From: Barnesiella viscericola DSM 18177
GTDB taxonomy: Bacteria; Bacteroidota; Bacteroidia; Bacteroidales; Barnesiellaceae
Direction: 5' to 3'
Assembly: GCF_000512915.1 (NCBI RefSeq)
Contig: NZ_CP007034.1
Span: 1-64,000 of the forward strand
Length of the DNA stretch: 64,000 nt
Made by a program: the position numbers and the translations under genes. Under the pieces are notes generated by a model. It was not told the DNA's origin, did not search any database, and saw only the letters and a program-made list of their open reading frames with translations. Below, piece by piece: positions 54,223-62,861 of this stretch (position 1 is the stretch's first letter; each line of letters begins with the position of its first letter).

Positions 54223-55461
54223 TTAGCGTTGCTTCTCGTTCTCGCGAATCCATCGCATCACGTTGGCAGGCGGTCGCTGGTTGTCGAGCTCGCGTTTCAT
54301 GAAATCCATGTAGGGAGCCACGTGTTTGAAAAACTGGTGGTATCCGGCACACAGGTAGTTTAGACCCGGTTCACCGGTAGCCGTCCGGGTAAAGCGGTTT
54401 TTGGGACACTCGCCGTGGCAGGCAAACAGGTAGTCACACTCTTTGCACTGTGTGGGCAGACTGTCGCGCTTGTTCTGCCCGAAGGCGACTTGTCGCGGAC
54501 TGTTCATCATCTCGATGAGCGAGTGGGTGTAGATGTTGCCCAGTTTGTATTCGGGGAAGACAAAGTGGTCGCAACTGTACACGTCGCCGTTAAATTCCAT
54601 CACGCCGGCATGGCCGCAGGTCTCGGCCATGGAGCAGACGCCCGGCATCACGCCCGCCCAGTTGGCGAGGGTGGCATCGAACAGCTGTATGAAGTATTCG
54701 CCCACGTCGTTTCGCACCCAGTCGTCGAAGAGGGTACAGAGAAAATTGCCCCACTGTTCGGGCGTGACCGAGAAGTCGGTTACCCCGTTGTGGGTCTCTT
54801 CGTCGGGAGCCGCCAAATGTCGGCCGTCGGCATGCGGGTTGATGCGCTCGACAATGGGGGTGAACTGGATATACTTGCAATGTATGTCTTTGAAAAAGTG
54901 ATAGAAATCGAGCGGATAGTCGGCATTGAAATCGTTGATGACCGCCAGGGCATTCCACTCGACTCCATGCTTGTTGAGCAGGTTGATGCCCTGCATCACC
55001 TTCACGAAGGTGGGACGACCCTGTTTCGTGAGGCGGTATTCGTCGTGGAACTCCTGGGGACCGTCGATACTCACCCCCACCAGCCAGTTGTTCTCCTTGA
55101 AGAAGCGGCACCAGCTGTCGGTGAGCAGCGTGCCGTTGGTCTGAATGCTGTTCTCGATGACGCGGCCGCGTCCGTATTGCGCCTGCAACTTCACCACCTT
55201 TTGGTAAAAGTCGAGCGGGCGCATCAGCGTTTCGCCGCCGTGCCAGGTGAAGAGAATATGGTCGCTGGCCTGGCTCTCGATATACTCTTTGATGAATTTC
55301 TCCAACAGGCTCTCGCTCATGATGTGGCGGGGCGTGTCGTGGTAGAGTTTTGCCTTCTCGGTATAGTAGCAGTAGGTGCAGGCCAGGTTGCAGATCGATC
55401 CCACCGGCTTGGTCATGATATACATGATTCGGTCGAAGGGTGTATAGAGTGTCTTTTCCAT
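54223..55461 (-). CDS. Anaerobic sulfatase-maturating enzyme (radical SAM)
   Basis: A 412-residue radical SAM SPASM enzyme that oxidises the active-site Ser (or Cys) of sulfatases to formylglycine under anaerobic conditions. I start it at the ATG at 55461 (MEKTLYTPFD); the longer frame to 55614 adds only an unlikely N-terminus. The radical cluster motif is CNLACTYC (Cys24, Cys28, Cys31). The HGGETLMR SAM-contact motif lies near residue 80, and the SPASM cysteines include CKECDYLFACHGECPKNR near residue 350. It is divergent from a Ser-type sulfatase (55799) and can also serve the sulfatase at 12952. Confidence 0.93.
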   Translation of the reverse strand: MEKTLYTPFDRIMYIMTKPVGSICNLACTYCYYTEKAKLYHDTPRHIMSESLLEKFIKEYIESQASDHILFTWHGGETLMRPLDFYQKVVKLQAQYGRGRVIENSIQTNGTLLTDSWCRFFKENNWLVGVSIDGPQEFHDEYRLTKQGRPTFVKVMQGINLLNKHGVEWNALAVINDFNADYPLDFYHFFKDIHCKYIQFTPIVERINPHADGRHLAAPDEETHNGVTDFSVTPEQWGNFLCTLFDDWVRNDVGEYFIQLFDATLANWAGVMPGVCSMAETCGHAGVMEFNGDVYSCDHFVFPEYKLGNIYTHSLIEMMNSPRQVAFGQNKRDSLPTQCKECDYLFACHGECPKNRFTRTATGEPGLNYLCAGYHQFFKHVAPYMDFMKRELDNQRPPANVMRWIRENEKQR

Positions 55462-55798
55462 AAAAGTCGTTTGTGTTGTGTGTTTATTTCGGTGGGTAAA
55501 GATAGTGAAAGGTGAGAGTAAAGTCAAATGGAAAACGAAGTTTTCGGTATTTGGCTTTGGTGTGTTGCTATCAGTTTTTGGTAAAGTGTGTAAAAAAAAG
55601 AGGGGGAGAGGCAAGAGGCAAGAGGAAATCAGGATATTTATTCTCTTCTTTCTCCTATCGGGGTATGAGGAGAAAGGGACGATAAATTTCTGTGTAGGCG
55701 TGTCGGATTTTTTTTGAGCCCGCTTTCTTGGGGGTACAGGATTTTAGTTCTATATTTGACGATTGTAGTTCTGGAAAATCAAAAAAAACAAGATACCG
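55462..55798. other. Divergent intergenic region between maturase and sulfatase 2
   Basis: About 340 bases hold the two divergent promoters. On the minus side a near -7 TATCTTTA (plus-strand 55497-55504) lies about 36 bases before the maturase ATG. On the plus side the promoter at 55727-55758 is better formed. No other gene is credible here. Confidence 0.5.
55727..55758 (+). promoter_or_regulatory. Promoter of sulfatase 2
   Basis: CTTG at 55727-55730 (near TTTG), a 20-base spacer, then TATATTTG at 55751-55758, an exact -7 match, about 40 bases ahead of the ATG. Confidence 0.6.
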
Positions 55799-57313
55799 AT
55801 GAAATACAGTCGATTTTTATGTGTGGGAGGCGGGCTGCTGGCTGCTGCCTTCCCGGTGTTGGCGCAGAAGAGCGACAAGCCTAACATTATTTTTATCCTG
55901 TGCGACGACATGGGCTATGGCGACCTGGGGTGTTACGGACAGCCATATATCGATACCCCCAATCTCGACCGCATGGCCTCGGAGGGCATGCGGTTTACCC
56001 AGGCCTATTCGGGCAGTCCCGTGAGTGCCCCTTCGCGGGCCAGTATCATGACGGGGCAGCACTCGGGGCACGGCGAGGTGCGCGGCAACAAGGAGTATTG
56101 GCCCGAGAGCGGCGAGGTGCGTTATGGCATCAATACCGACTATGCCGTGGTGGGGCAGCACCCCTACGACCCCAATCATGTGGTCTTAACCGAGGTGATG
56201 AAGGACAATGGCTACACGACCGGCATGTTCGGCAAGTGGGCCGGCGGTTATGAAGGTTCGGTCTCTACCCCCGACAAGCGTGGAGTCGACGAGTTTTTCG
56301 GCTACATCTGCCAGTTTCAGGCTCACCTCTACTATCCCAACTTCTTGAACCGCTACAACCCGGCTTTGGGCGACACAGCCACGGTACGGGTCACGCTCGA
56401 CGAGAATATCCGGTATCCCATGTGGGGGGCCGGTTATGAATTGCGCAAGCAGTACTCGGCCGACCTCATTCACCGGGCTGCGCTCGATTGGCTCGACCGA
56501 CAGTCGGCCGACCAACCCTTCTTCGGCTACTTTACCTACACCTTGCCTCACGCCGAACTGGTGCAACCCGAGGATTCCATCTTGAACAAATATCGAGAAC
56601 GGTTGGGCGACAAGGGTGTCTATACCGGCAGCTATTGGAGCCGCTACAACCCGGTGACCCACACTCATGCCCAGTTTGCCGCCATGATCGAGCGGCTCGA
56701 CAAGTATGTGGGCGAGGTGTTGGCCAAGCTCAAAGAGAAGGGGCTTGACGAGAATACGATTGTCATCTTTTCGTCGGATAACGGTCCTCACGAAGAGGGG
56801 GGGGCCGACCCCACATTCTTTGGTCGTGACGGTAAGTTGAAAGGGTTGAAACGTTCGTGCCACGAAGGGGGTATTCGCATTCCGTTCATCGTGCGCTGGC
56901 CGGGCCACGTGCCGGTATCGGTCAACGACCATCAATTGGCTTTCTACGATATTCTGCCCACCTTCTGCGACCTCACGGGTATGAAGAATTATGAGAAACG
57001 GTATGCGAAGGGGCAATCCAATTATTTCGACGGACTCTCCTTCGCACCTACCTTGCTGGGTAAGGACAAGAAACAGAAGCAGCACGATTTCCTCTACTGG
57101 GAGTTCTGCGAGACCGACCAGATAGCCGTGCGTCAAGGCGACTGGAAACTCTTCATTGAGAAGGGCGAGTGTCACCTATACAACCTGGCCGACGACATTC
57201 ACGAAGACCACGACCTGGCCGCACAATACCCCGAGCGGGTAGAGGCCATGAAACAGATTGTTTTTGAACAGCACGTCGATAATCCCTATTTCAAGGTGAC
57301 GCTGCCGCAATAG
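55799..57313 (+). CDS. Exported sulfatase, serine type (sulfatase 2)
   Basis: A 504-residue family S1 sulfatase with a signal peptide (residues about 1-22, after VLA). Metal-ligand start NIIFILCDDMGYGD, then the maturation signature S-A-P-S-R at residues 76-80. Ser76 would become formylglycine, made by the maturase encoded divergently upstream. The second metal-ligand motif SSDNGPH and the catalytic-lysine segment MFGKWAGG are present. It likely removes sulfate from glycans such as mucin or glycosaminoglycan; the exact position and sugar are not clear. A terminator at 57369-57395 follows. Confidence 0.93.
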   Translation: MKYSRFLCVGGGLLAAAFPVLAQKSDKPNIIFILCDDMGYGDLGCYGQPYIDTPNLDRMASEGMRFTQAYSGSPVSAPSRASIMTGQHSGHGEVRGNKEYWPESGEVRYGINTDYAVVGQHPYDPNHVVLTEVMKDNGYTTGMFGKWAGGYEGSVSTPDKRGVDEFFGYICQFQAHLYYPNFLNRYNPALGDTATVRVTLDENIRYPMWGAGYELRKQYSADLIHRAALDWLDRQSADQPFFGYFTYTLPHAELVQPEDSILNKYRERLGDKGVYTGSYWSRYNPVTHTHAQFAAMIERLDKYVGEVLAKLKEKGLDENTIVIFSSDNGPHEEGGADPTFFGRDGKLKGLKRSCHEGGIRIPFIVRWPGHVPVSVNDHQLAFYDILPTFCDLTGMKNYEKRYAKGQSNYFDGLSFAPTLLGKDKKQKQHDFLYWEFCETDQIAVRQGDWKLFIEKGECHLYNLADDIHEDHDLAAQYPERVEAMKQIVFEQHVDNPYFKVTLPQ

Positions 57314-57368
57314 TCGGGTGAGGGTGGGGCGATGCTCCACCGCTTGACAGGCCGGATAATAATGGAAA

Positions 57369-57400
57369 GGGCTGTACTCTCCCGAGCACAGCCTCTCTAT
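57369..57400. terminator. Terminator, sulfatase 2 / BlaR1-like gene
   Basis: GGCTGTaCTC (57370-57379) pairs with GAGcACAGCC (57384-57393) with one internal mismatch around TCCC, between convergent genes. The T-tract is modest. Confidence 0.65.
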
Positions 57401-57422
57401 TTTCAGTTGAGGAATTGTATAG

Positions 57423-59369
57423 TTATTTTTTCTTTTGGGTGGTGATGAGGAGGACTTTGTCATTGTCCTTGGCCCCATATCTCTTTTTGGCTTCTTTACT
57501 TTTCACCACCTTGATGCTGGCAATGTGATCCGGGGGTAGTTGGCTGAACTCTCTTTCCGAGCTTCTTTTGCCGTCGATGATGTAGATGATATGGGGTATC
57601 GGTTTGAAGTATTTTGATACCGAATCGGTATTTACGATTCGGGTCGAGAGGGCATTGATACCTTTTTCGTCGATGGCTCGGGTGATGGAGTCGGCATTGG
57701 CTCTTATCCGGGTCGAGAGGGAATCGATGCGAGCTATGGCTTCGGGCGAGAATTCTTTTCCCTCTTTGGTGATGGTCACCTTTGCACGAATGGAGTCGGA
57801 CAGGGCTCTTACCTGTTGCTGCCAATCCTGCAAGGAGGAATTTTGCGAATGGATAATGATTGTATTCTCTCCATTGTCGTTGCCGTTGAGTATCGAGATG
57901 TTTCCGACTTGTCCCGATAGGTTGAGCTTTTCCATATCCTCGGCCGAGATCTCCTTGCCGTTGATGATATAGGAGAACTTGCCTGTCGAGAGATTGTCTA
58001 TCACTTCGGCCGGGACTTTCTTCCCGTTGATGACGTAGTAGCTTGTTTGGGAGCCCTGTTTCCCGTCGTTCGAGAGGGTTATTTTCATCGGTTGGGTCTC
58101 GTCCTCCTCTTTCGTATTGATGAGCAGGACGCCCCCTTGGGCTTCGTCGCCATATTTCTCAACGGCCGCTTTCCCTTTGAGAACCGTGACACTCTTTATC
58201 TGGTCGGCTGAGAGTCGGTCGACCTCTTCGCGGGAGACTTTCTTGCCGTCAATGATGCAAAGTGCACTGTCCATCGATGCCGGTTTGCCGTTCTCGGTGA
58301 CTTGAATACGCAGATTGTTGCCGGTTGAGTCGTTCGACTCATCGAGGTTGACGTTCAGACCGTTTGTCTGGGTCGACTCATCGGCTGCGGTGATGGTGAT
58401 TGTCTGGAAGTTGGTGGTCGACTGTTCATCGGCCGGGTCGAGCAGGGCCAGCAGGTCGGTCGAGGCGATTTCGTCGAGACGGTCCGATACTTCGGGTCGG
58501 GCAAATACCGTAACGGTGCAGAGGGCGACGGGTATCACATAGAGATATTTCCAGATCGCTTTGTGGGGAGATTTCTTTTTAAGCATCATGGTAATACGTT
58601 TATTAAGTTTATTGTGATTGAAATGGTTGGTCACGCAGTAGAATTTCGAGCCTACCGACCGTTTGATGAGCAGCAGCTGGTATTGCTTGGCGTCGATCCC
58701 CTGAGCTAGTACATCGGCATCGGCTTCGTATTCGTGCACGGTTTGCAGTTCGCGTTTCAGCAGCCAGGCGGCGGGATTGAACCATTGCAACCCGGTACAG
58801 AGGTCGGCTGCCAGCAGGTCGAAGGAGTGGTGCTTGTGTATGTGTGCCGCCTCGTGTAGCAGAATCTCGCGGCTGTGGGTGGCATAGTCGGCCTCGGAGA
58901 GTACGATATAGCCGAACCAGCTGAACGGTGCGATGCGCTGGGGCAGGACGATGATAGGTCGGCCTTCGTCGTCGGTCACCCGGCGGCCGCCCCGCAGGAG
59001 TCGCCACAGGCGTACGATGGTCACCAGATAGCGGGCGACGAAGAACATCACTCCCGTCCAGTAGAGGATTACCGCAACCATAAGGGCTATGGGCATCGGG
59101 GTGGCTGTTGTTTCGACCACGTCGGTCATGTAGCTGAAAGCCGACAGATTGTCGAGCATCAAGACGGTAGCGGGGGCCACACTTTCGCTTGCGGGAGCCA
59201 ACAGCGACAGATGGCACAGCGGCAGCACAAACGAGAGGGGAATGAGGCCGAGCAGGGCTACCCGGTTGTAGCGGTAGAAGGTCTCCTTGCTCAGCAGAAT
59301 GCTGTAAAAGAGATAGAGCAGAGCCAGGCAAACGGCTGCTTGCAAGATGTAGACGAAAAATGCACTCAT
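57423..59369 (-). CDS. BlaR1-like M56 membrane metallopeptidase with TonB-plug-like repeats
   Basis: A 648-residue membrane sensor-protease. Membrane helices lie at about residues 5-25, 35-55, 92-115 and 270-290. The zinc protease motif HEAAH (His172, Glu173, His176) in LLHEAAHIHKHHS sits in the loop, as in BlaR1 and MecR1. In place of a penicillin-binding sensor, the extracytoplasmic part (about 290-648) has three or four repeats resembling TonB-plug segments: IDGKKVSREEVDRLSADQIK with SVTVLKGKAAVEKYG, then INGKKVPAEV, INGKEISAED, and IDGKRSSERE with YGAKDNDKVLL. It overlaps no gene and follows the BlaI-type repressor by 12 bases. Signal, ligand and target are unknown; the pair may respond to an envelope cue. 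Confidence 0.85.
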   Translation of the reverse strand: MSAFFVYILQAAVCLALLYLFYSILLSKETFYRYNRVALLGLIPLSFVLPLCHLSLLAPASESVAPATVLMLDNLSAFSYMTDVVETTATPMPIALMVAVILYWTGVMFFVARYLVTIVRLWRLLRGGRRVTDDEGRPIIVLPQRIAPFSWFGYIVLSEADYATHSREILLHEAAHIHKHHSFDLLAADLCTGLQWFNPAAWLLKRELQTVHEYEADADVLAQGIDAKQYQLLLIKRSVGSKFYCVTNHFNHNKLNKRITMMLKKKSPHKAIWKYLYVIPVALCTVTVFARPEVSDRLDEIASTDLLALLDPADEQSTTNFQTITITAADESTQTNGLNVNLDESNDSTGNNLRIQVTENGKPASMDSALCIIDGKKVSREEVDRLSADQIKSVTVLKGKAAVEKYGDEAQGGVLLINTKEEDETQPMKITLSNDGKQGSQTSYYVINGKKVPAEVIDNLSTGKFSYIINGKEISAEDMEKLNLSGQVGNISILNGNDNGENTIIIHSQNSSLQDWQQQVRALSDSIRAKVTITKEGKEFSPEAIARIDSLSTRIRANADSITRAIDEKGINALSTRIVNTDSVSKYFKPIPHIIYIIDGKRSSEREFSQLPPDHIASIKVVKSKEAKKRYGAKDNDKVLLITTQKKK

Positions 59370-59381
59370 GGTCTGACGGTT

Positions 59382-59747
59382 TTATGATTCATGACCCCGT
59401 TCTACTTTCTCGATGAGCTCTTTCAACTCGTTCAGTGAGATGTCTTCCTCTTCAATGAGCGACGAGACCACGCCCAGGTAGGAGTTGTTGAAATATTTTC
59501 GTACCACCTGTTTCAAGGTACTTTTCCTGAACTCCTCTTCGCTCACGGTGGCGTAGTACTGGTAGGTCTTGCCATAGGCTTTGTGCGACAGGTAGCCCTT
59601 CTCTTCGAGCCCCCGTACGATGGTCGACAGGGTGTTGAAGTGGGGTTTGGGTTCGTCGTAGAAATCGAGCAGTTCTTTCACGAACAGCGGCCCTTTGAGC
59701 CAAAAGTAGTTCATGATTTCTTCTTCTTTTGCAGTAAGTCCTTTCAT
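59382..59747 (-). CDS. BlaI/MecI/CopY-family transcriptional repressor
   Basis: A 121-residue winged-helix repressor of the penicillinase-repressor family. I start it at the ATG at 59747 (MKGLTAKEEEIMNYF), eight codons after an upstream ATG. The DNA-binding region (about 1-75) includes KPHFNTLSTIVRGLEEKGYLSHKAYGKTYQYYA, and the C-terminal half forms the dimer. The BlaR1-like gene follows 12 bases downstream, as in the classical pair, where the protease cleaves the repressor. Four AACTA-N7-TAGTT dyads at 59775-59855 stand directly upstream and are very likely its operator. Confidence 0.93.
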   Translation of the reverse strand: MKGLTAKEEEIMNYFWLKGPLFVKELLDFYDEPKPHFNTLSTIVRGLEEKGYLSHKAYGKTYQYYATVSEEEFRKSTLKQVVRKYFNNSYLGVVSSLIEEEDISLNELKELIEKVERGHES

Positions 59748-59768
59748 GGTTTTCTGTTTTTGTCGATA

Positions 59769-59797
59769 CAAATAAACTAAAAGTTTTAGTTGTTCAA
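59769..59797 (-). promoter_or_regulatory. Promoter of the blaI-like operon
   Basis: On the minus strand TTG (plus-strand CAA 59795-59797), an 18-base spacer, and TTTATTTG (plus-strand CAAATAAA 59769-59776), a one-mismatch -7 element. Operator dyads 1 and 2 overlap these elements, which fits repression by promoter occlusion. Confidence 0.55.
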
Positions 59798-59855
59798 CTA
59801 ATATTTATAGTTAATAAAACTAAACAATATAGTTTTATCACTATAATTCATAGTT
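59775..59855. promoter_or_regulatory. Four phased operator dyads of the BlaI-like repressor
   Basis: AACTA-N7-TAGTT is repeated: 59775-59791, 59796-59812, 59818-59834, and a one-base variant CACTA-N7-TAGTT at 59839-59855. Centres at 59783, 59804, 59826 and 59847 are 21, 22 and 21 bases apart, about two helical turns. All four should therefore face the same side of the DNA and allow cooperative binding of repressor dimers. Confidence 0.85.
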
Positions 59856-59876
59856 TATATAGGTTTGAAACGAAAA

Positions 59877-59906
59877 GCGGCAACCGGTTACCAAACCGGT
59901 TGCCGC
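59877..59906. terminator. Terminator after the MFS gene
   Basis: GCGGCAACCGGTT (59877-59889) pairs perfectly with AACCGGTTGCCGC (59894-59906) around ACCA. It lies 40 bases beyond the stop of the MFS transporter gene. A short A-rich flank is present on the minus-strand exit side. Confidence 0.75.
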
Positions 59907-59945
59907 ATATACAGGCATCGACGGGTCGTTTGATCCGACGGCGAT

Positions 59946-61382
59946 TTACTTTTGGATATTGGGTTCTTCGAGACCGTATCCCCGTTTCTTGTCCTCTACC
60001 TTCAACCACAACCCGAAGATGAGAGCCAGAATACCCAGACTGGCGAAGATGAGCATCGGCACGGTGTAGTTGTATTGCAGCGGGTCGGTGATGCCGGGGT
60101 TCGACATGCGCAGCGTGGCACCGATAATCATGGGGAAGGAGTAGAGACCGATGTTCTGAATCCAGAAAATGACGGCGTAGGCCGACCCCAGCAGCTTGTT
60201 GTCGACCAGCTTGGGCACCGAGGGCCACAGCGAGGCCGGTACCAGCGAAAACGAGATACCCAGCAGGATAATCGACAGGTAGGCCACGATGACGGCAACC
60301 GTCGTACCTTTGAGGGACGGCAGTACCAGGGCGAATACCAGGTGACAGGCAATCATGAGCAGGGCACCGAAGATGAGCATCGTGGCACCCTTACCCTTGT
60401 GGTCGAGGAAGTTGCCCAGGATAGGGGTGATGGCAGCAGCTCCCAGCGGGAAGACGAAGAATACCCAACCGGCTTGCTCGGCCGTGTAGCCCAGGTTGCA
60501 TTGCAACATGTTGATGGCATATTTCTGGAAGGGGAAGATGGCCGAGTAATAGAGCACGCACAGCAGCGCTACCAGCCAGAACACCTTACTCGAGAAGATG
60601 TATTTGAGGTCCGAAATCTTGAAGGGGTCGTCCTTCTCTTCGCCGCTTTCGCCCATCTGTTGTTCGAGCTTGCGGTCCATGAAGGCATAGCTGATAAAGC
60701 AGATGAGACCGATGGCCAGCAGGATAACGGCCACGAGCACGGGGCGCGAAACGTCGACCGGAGCAAATTTGTTGGCCAGTACCGGCGAACCCAGCACTAC
60801 CACGGCTACACCTACGCGGGCAATAGCCATCTCTACACCCATGGCCAGAGCCATCTCTTTACCCTTGAACCATTTGACGATACCGCGCGAAACGGTGATG
60901 CCTGCCATCTCGACACCGCAGCCGAAGAACATGAAGCCGATGGCCGACATCTTGGCCGAGGCGGGCATGCCCTCGTAGAAGGGGGTGACGTTCCACCACT
61001 CCAACGGCAGGTTCATGAAGCGGTTCATGAAGGCTTCGGCACCGCTGCCGATAAAGGCGTTGCTCACGGCGTAGTAGTTGACCGCGGCACCGATGAGCAT
61101 GACGGTACCCGAGAGTACGGCAGTAAAGCGTACCCCCATCTTGTCGAGAATGATACCGGCAAAAATCAGGAAGAAGACGAATACGTTCAGAAACGTTTCG
61201 GAACCGGCGTAGTGGCCGTAGGCATCGGGCGACCAGCCTCGTGTGTTCTGCAACAGCTCTTGCAGGGGAGAGAGTATATCCATGAAGATATACCCGAAAA
61301 ACATGGCGCTCGCCAGTAAGACGAGGGCCGTCCACCGTACGGCCGGGACGTCCTTCATCAGTTGAGTCATTTTTTCTGTCAT
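59946..61382 (-). CDS. Major facilitator superfamily transporter
   Basis: A 478-residue inner-membrane transporter with about 12 hydrophobic helices, such as WTALVLLASAMFFGYIFMDIL, VFVFFLIFAGIILDKMGVRF, VFWLVALLCVLYYSAIFPF and IVAYLSIILLGISFSLVPASLW. The family loop DKMGVRF lies between helices 2 and 3, and LDHKGKGA in the second half matches it. The SMSAIGFMFFGCGVEMAG segment and long internal loop (ESGEEKDDPFKI) are typical of a large bacterial MFS group of uncertain substrate. A small beta-barrel gene precedes it by 33 bases on the same strand, so the genes may be co-transcribed. Confidence 0.87.
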   Translation of the reverse strand: MTEKMTQLMKDVPAVRWTALVLLASAMFFGYIFMDILSPLQELLQNTRGWSPDAYGHYAGSETFLNVFVFFLIFAGIILDKMGVRFTAVLSGTVMLIGAAVNYYAVSNAFIGSGAEAFMNRFMNLPLEWWNVTPFYEGMPASAKMSAIGFMFFGCGVEMAGITVSRGIVKWFKGKEMALAMGVEMAIARVGVAVVVLGSPVLANKFAPVDVSRPVLVAVILLAIGLICFISYAFMDRKLEQQMGESGEEKDDPFKISDLKYIFSSKVFWLVALLCVLYYSAIFPFQKYAINMLQCNLGYTAEQAGWVFFVFPLGAAAITPILGNFLDHKGKGATMLIFGALLMIACHLVFALVLPSLKGTTVAVIVAYLSIILLGISFSLVPASLWPSVPKLVDNKLLGSAYAVIFWIQNIGLYSFPMIIGATLRMSNPGITDPLQYNYTVPMLIFASLGILALIFGLWLKVEDKKRGYGLEEPNIQK

Positions 61383-61415
61383 AGTGTTATGTGTTTTGAT
61401 TGATTAATTCGTTGT

Positions 61416-61940
61416 TCAGAAGTAGACCGACAGACCTATCTTCAACCCGTACTGGTCGAACTTGTCGGTAAAGCTGTGTTTCCAGTAGAGGGCCGGGTCG
61501 AGCGATATGTTGGGGCTCACGAAGATGGCGTAACCCAGTTCGGCCCCTACGTAGAGATAGTCGCGACAAACCGAGCTCCCTCCCTTGGGTTTGTTCCAGG
61601 CGTGGGTGTAGCCGGTGTTCACCCCGATGAACAGGGTGGTGAGGGTGTAGTAGCGTATGCTCGCCATCAGGTCTATGCTGTTGTCGTTGTACTCTTTGTT
61701 CCAGGAGAAGTCACCGCCGAGACCTACCAGAAAGGCCAGGTTGTTGGCAATGAAGTTACCCGCCTCGACTTTCAGACCGAGGTCAAACGCTTCGTTCCCA
61801 GTCTCCTGGGTGTGGGTACTGCCCAGGTTGAAGCCGCTCACCTGGGGATTGACAATCCAGGTATTTTTCAAAATCTGGGCCGACCCGGTGCTCGACAGCA
61901 ACCCGACGACCGACAGAATCAGTAGCACTTTCTTTATCAT
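61416..61940 (-). CDS. Small outer-membrane beta-barrel protein
   Basis: A 174-residue exported protein. The credible start is the ATG at 61940, which begins a signal peptide (MIKKVLLILSVVGLLSSTGSAQ); the frame upstream to 62111 is not credible. The mature part has alternating hydrophobic beta-strands ending in aromatic residues (SIRYYTLTTLFIGVNTGY, LKIGLSVYF). The terminal Phe and strand pattern are typical of small OmpA/OmpW-like barrels in Bacteroidales. No ligand or function can be assigned. It lies between the MFS gene and the small membrane protein, all on the minus strand. Confidence 0.75.
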   Translation of the reverse strand: MIKKVLLILSVVGLLSSTGSAQILKNTWIVNPQVSGFNLGSTHTQETGNEAFDLGLKVEAGNFIANNLAFLVGLGGDFSWNKEYNDNSIDLMASIRYYTLTTLFIGVNTGYTHAWNKPKGGSSVCRDYLYVGAELGYAIFVSPNISLDPALYWKHSFTDKFDQYGLKIGLSVYF

Positions 61941-61960
61941 AGTCGTGTAGCGATTGGTGT

Positions 61961-62203
61961 TTACGAAAGGTGATCGTTGCGCAGCGTGCGGCGGTCGGAG
62001 GCATCTTGCTTCTTGCGGCGCTCGTTGCGGATTTTTTCCCGGCGCTTCAAGGCCCATCGCAGCATGATGATGACCAGCAGCGTGATGACGATGATGCTGA
62101 AATATTCCCAATAGTTCCCGCTCAGCAGCATGCCGCGGCCGAAGTAGGCCATGACGGCCAGGTAGATGACCAGGAGCAGGGTGATGATGTTGTAACGTTT
62201 CAT
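61961..62203 (-). CDS. Small two-helix membrane protein
   Basis: An 80-residue protein of unknown function. I start it at the ATG at 62203, which overlaps the stop of the upstream exonuclease by four bases (ATGA); the longer frame from 62302 lies inside that gene and is not needed. It has two membrane helices (NIITLLLVIYLAVMAYFG and FSIIVITLLVIIMLRWAL) and a highly charged tail (KRREKIRNERRKKQD). The translational overlap suggests co-expression with the exonuclease. Confidence 0.65.
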   Translation of the reverse strand: MKRYNIITLLLVIYLAVMAYFGRGMLLSGNYWEYFSIIVITLLVIIMLRWALKRREKIRNERRKKQDASDRRTLRNDHLS

Positions 62204-62856
62204 TGTGGTTGAGATGAGGGGCGTTGCAGCAACGCCGGGTTTAACGAGGATAATTGAAATTCGCCCGATTGCAGGGCTTCGTATATCTTGATGCAGCTCC
62301 ATGCGTCGGTAGCGGCATAGAGTTGCTGACTGTCGGTCAGGTGGTCGGCCTCCCAGTTGGAGAGGCGTTGTCCCTTGGAAATCTTTTTCCCCAGGACAAT
62401 GGCGTAGATTTTTTGCAGGCTCTGGTCTTCGATGCCGTATCTCTTGACCACCTTCTGCAACTCCACGAAGTTGCGGGGGGTGAACTGTCCGTTGTTGAGG
62501 CGTCCCAGCATGCAGAAGTCGTCTTTGAGCGAGATACCTACTTTCAGTATCGCCTCGTTTTCGAGCAACTGTTTCAGCAGCGGGGTAAAACCGATGCGGT
62601 TGATTCGGAACAGGTAGCAGATGTCGTGGGTCGACAGTTGCATGAGGGCCACCTGGTTACTGTGCCCCTTCTTGAAGGTGGGGCGGGTCTCGGTGTCAAA
62701 GCCGATAATCTTCTCGTGACTCAGCTGCTCCACCGCGTGGGCCGCACGCGAAGGGGTATCGATCACGACGATTTTCCCGGGGAAGGTCTCGATGGGTAAG
62801 GTCGCAATAATCTCTTTGCTTATTTTTATTTTGTTGTCAGTCGTATCGTTCTCCAT
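62200..62856 (-). CDS. 3'-5' exonuclease of the RNase D / DEDDy family
   Basis: A 218-residue single-domain exonuclease. The DEDDy motifs are visible: ExoI GFDTETRP (Asp and Glu metal ligands) near residue 52, ExoII VGISLKDD near 106, and ExoIII YAATDAW (Tyr and Asp) near 180. It lacks the HRDC domain of full-length RNase D, so it resembles the short 3'-5' exonuclease-domain proteins common in Bacteroidetes. Substrate, RNA or DNA, is not known. The ATGA overlap with the following small membrane protein implies coupling. Confidence 0.85.
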   Translation of the reverse strand: MENDTTDNKIKISKEIIATLPIETFPGKIVVIDTPSRAAHAVEQLSHEKIIGFDTETRPTFKKGHSNQVALMQLSTHDICYLFRINRIGFTPLLKQLLENEAILKVGISLKDDFCMLGRLNNGQFTPRNFVELQKVVKRYGIEDQSLQKIYAIVLGKKISKGQRLSNWEADHLTDSQQLYAATDAWSCIKIYEALQSGEFQLSSLNPALLQRPSSQPQ

Positions 62857-62861
62857 AATCG

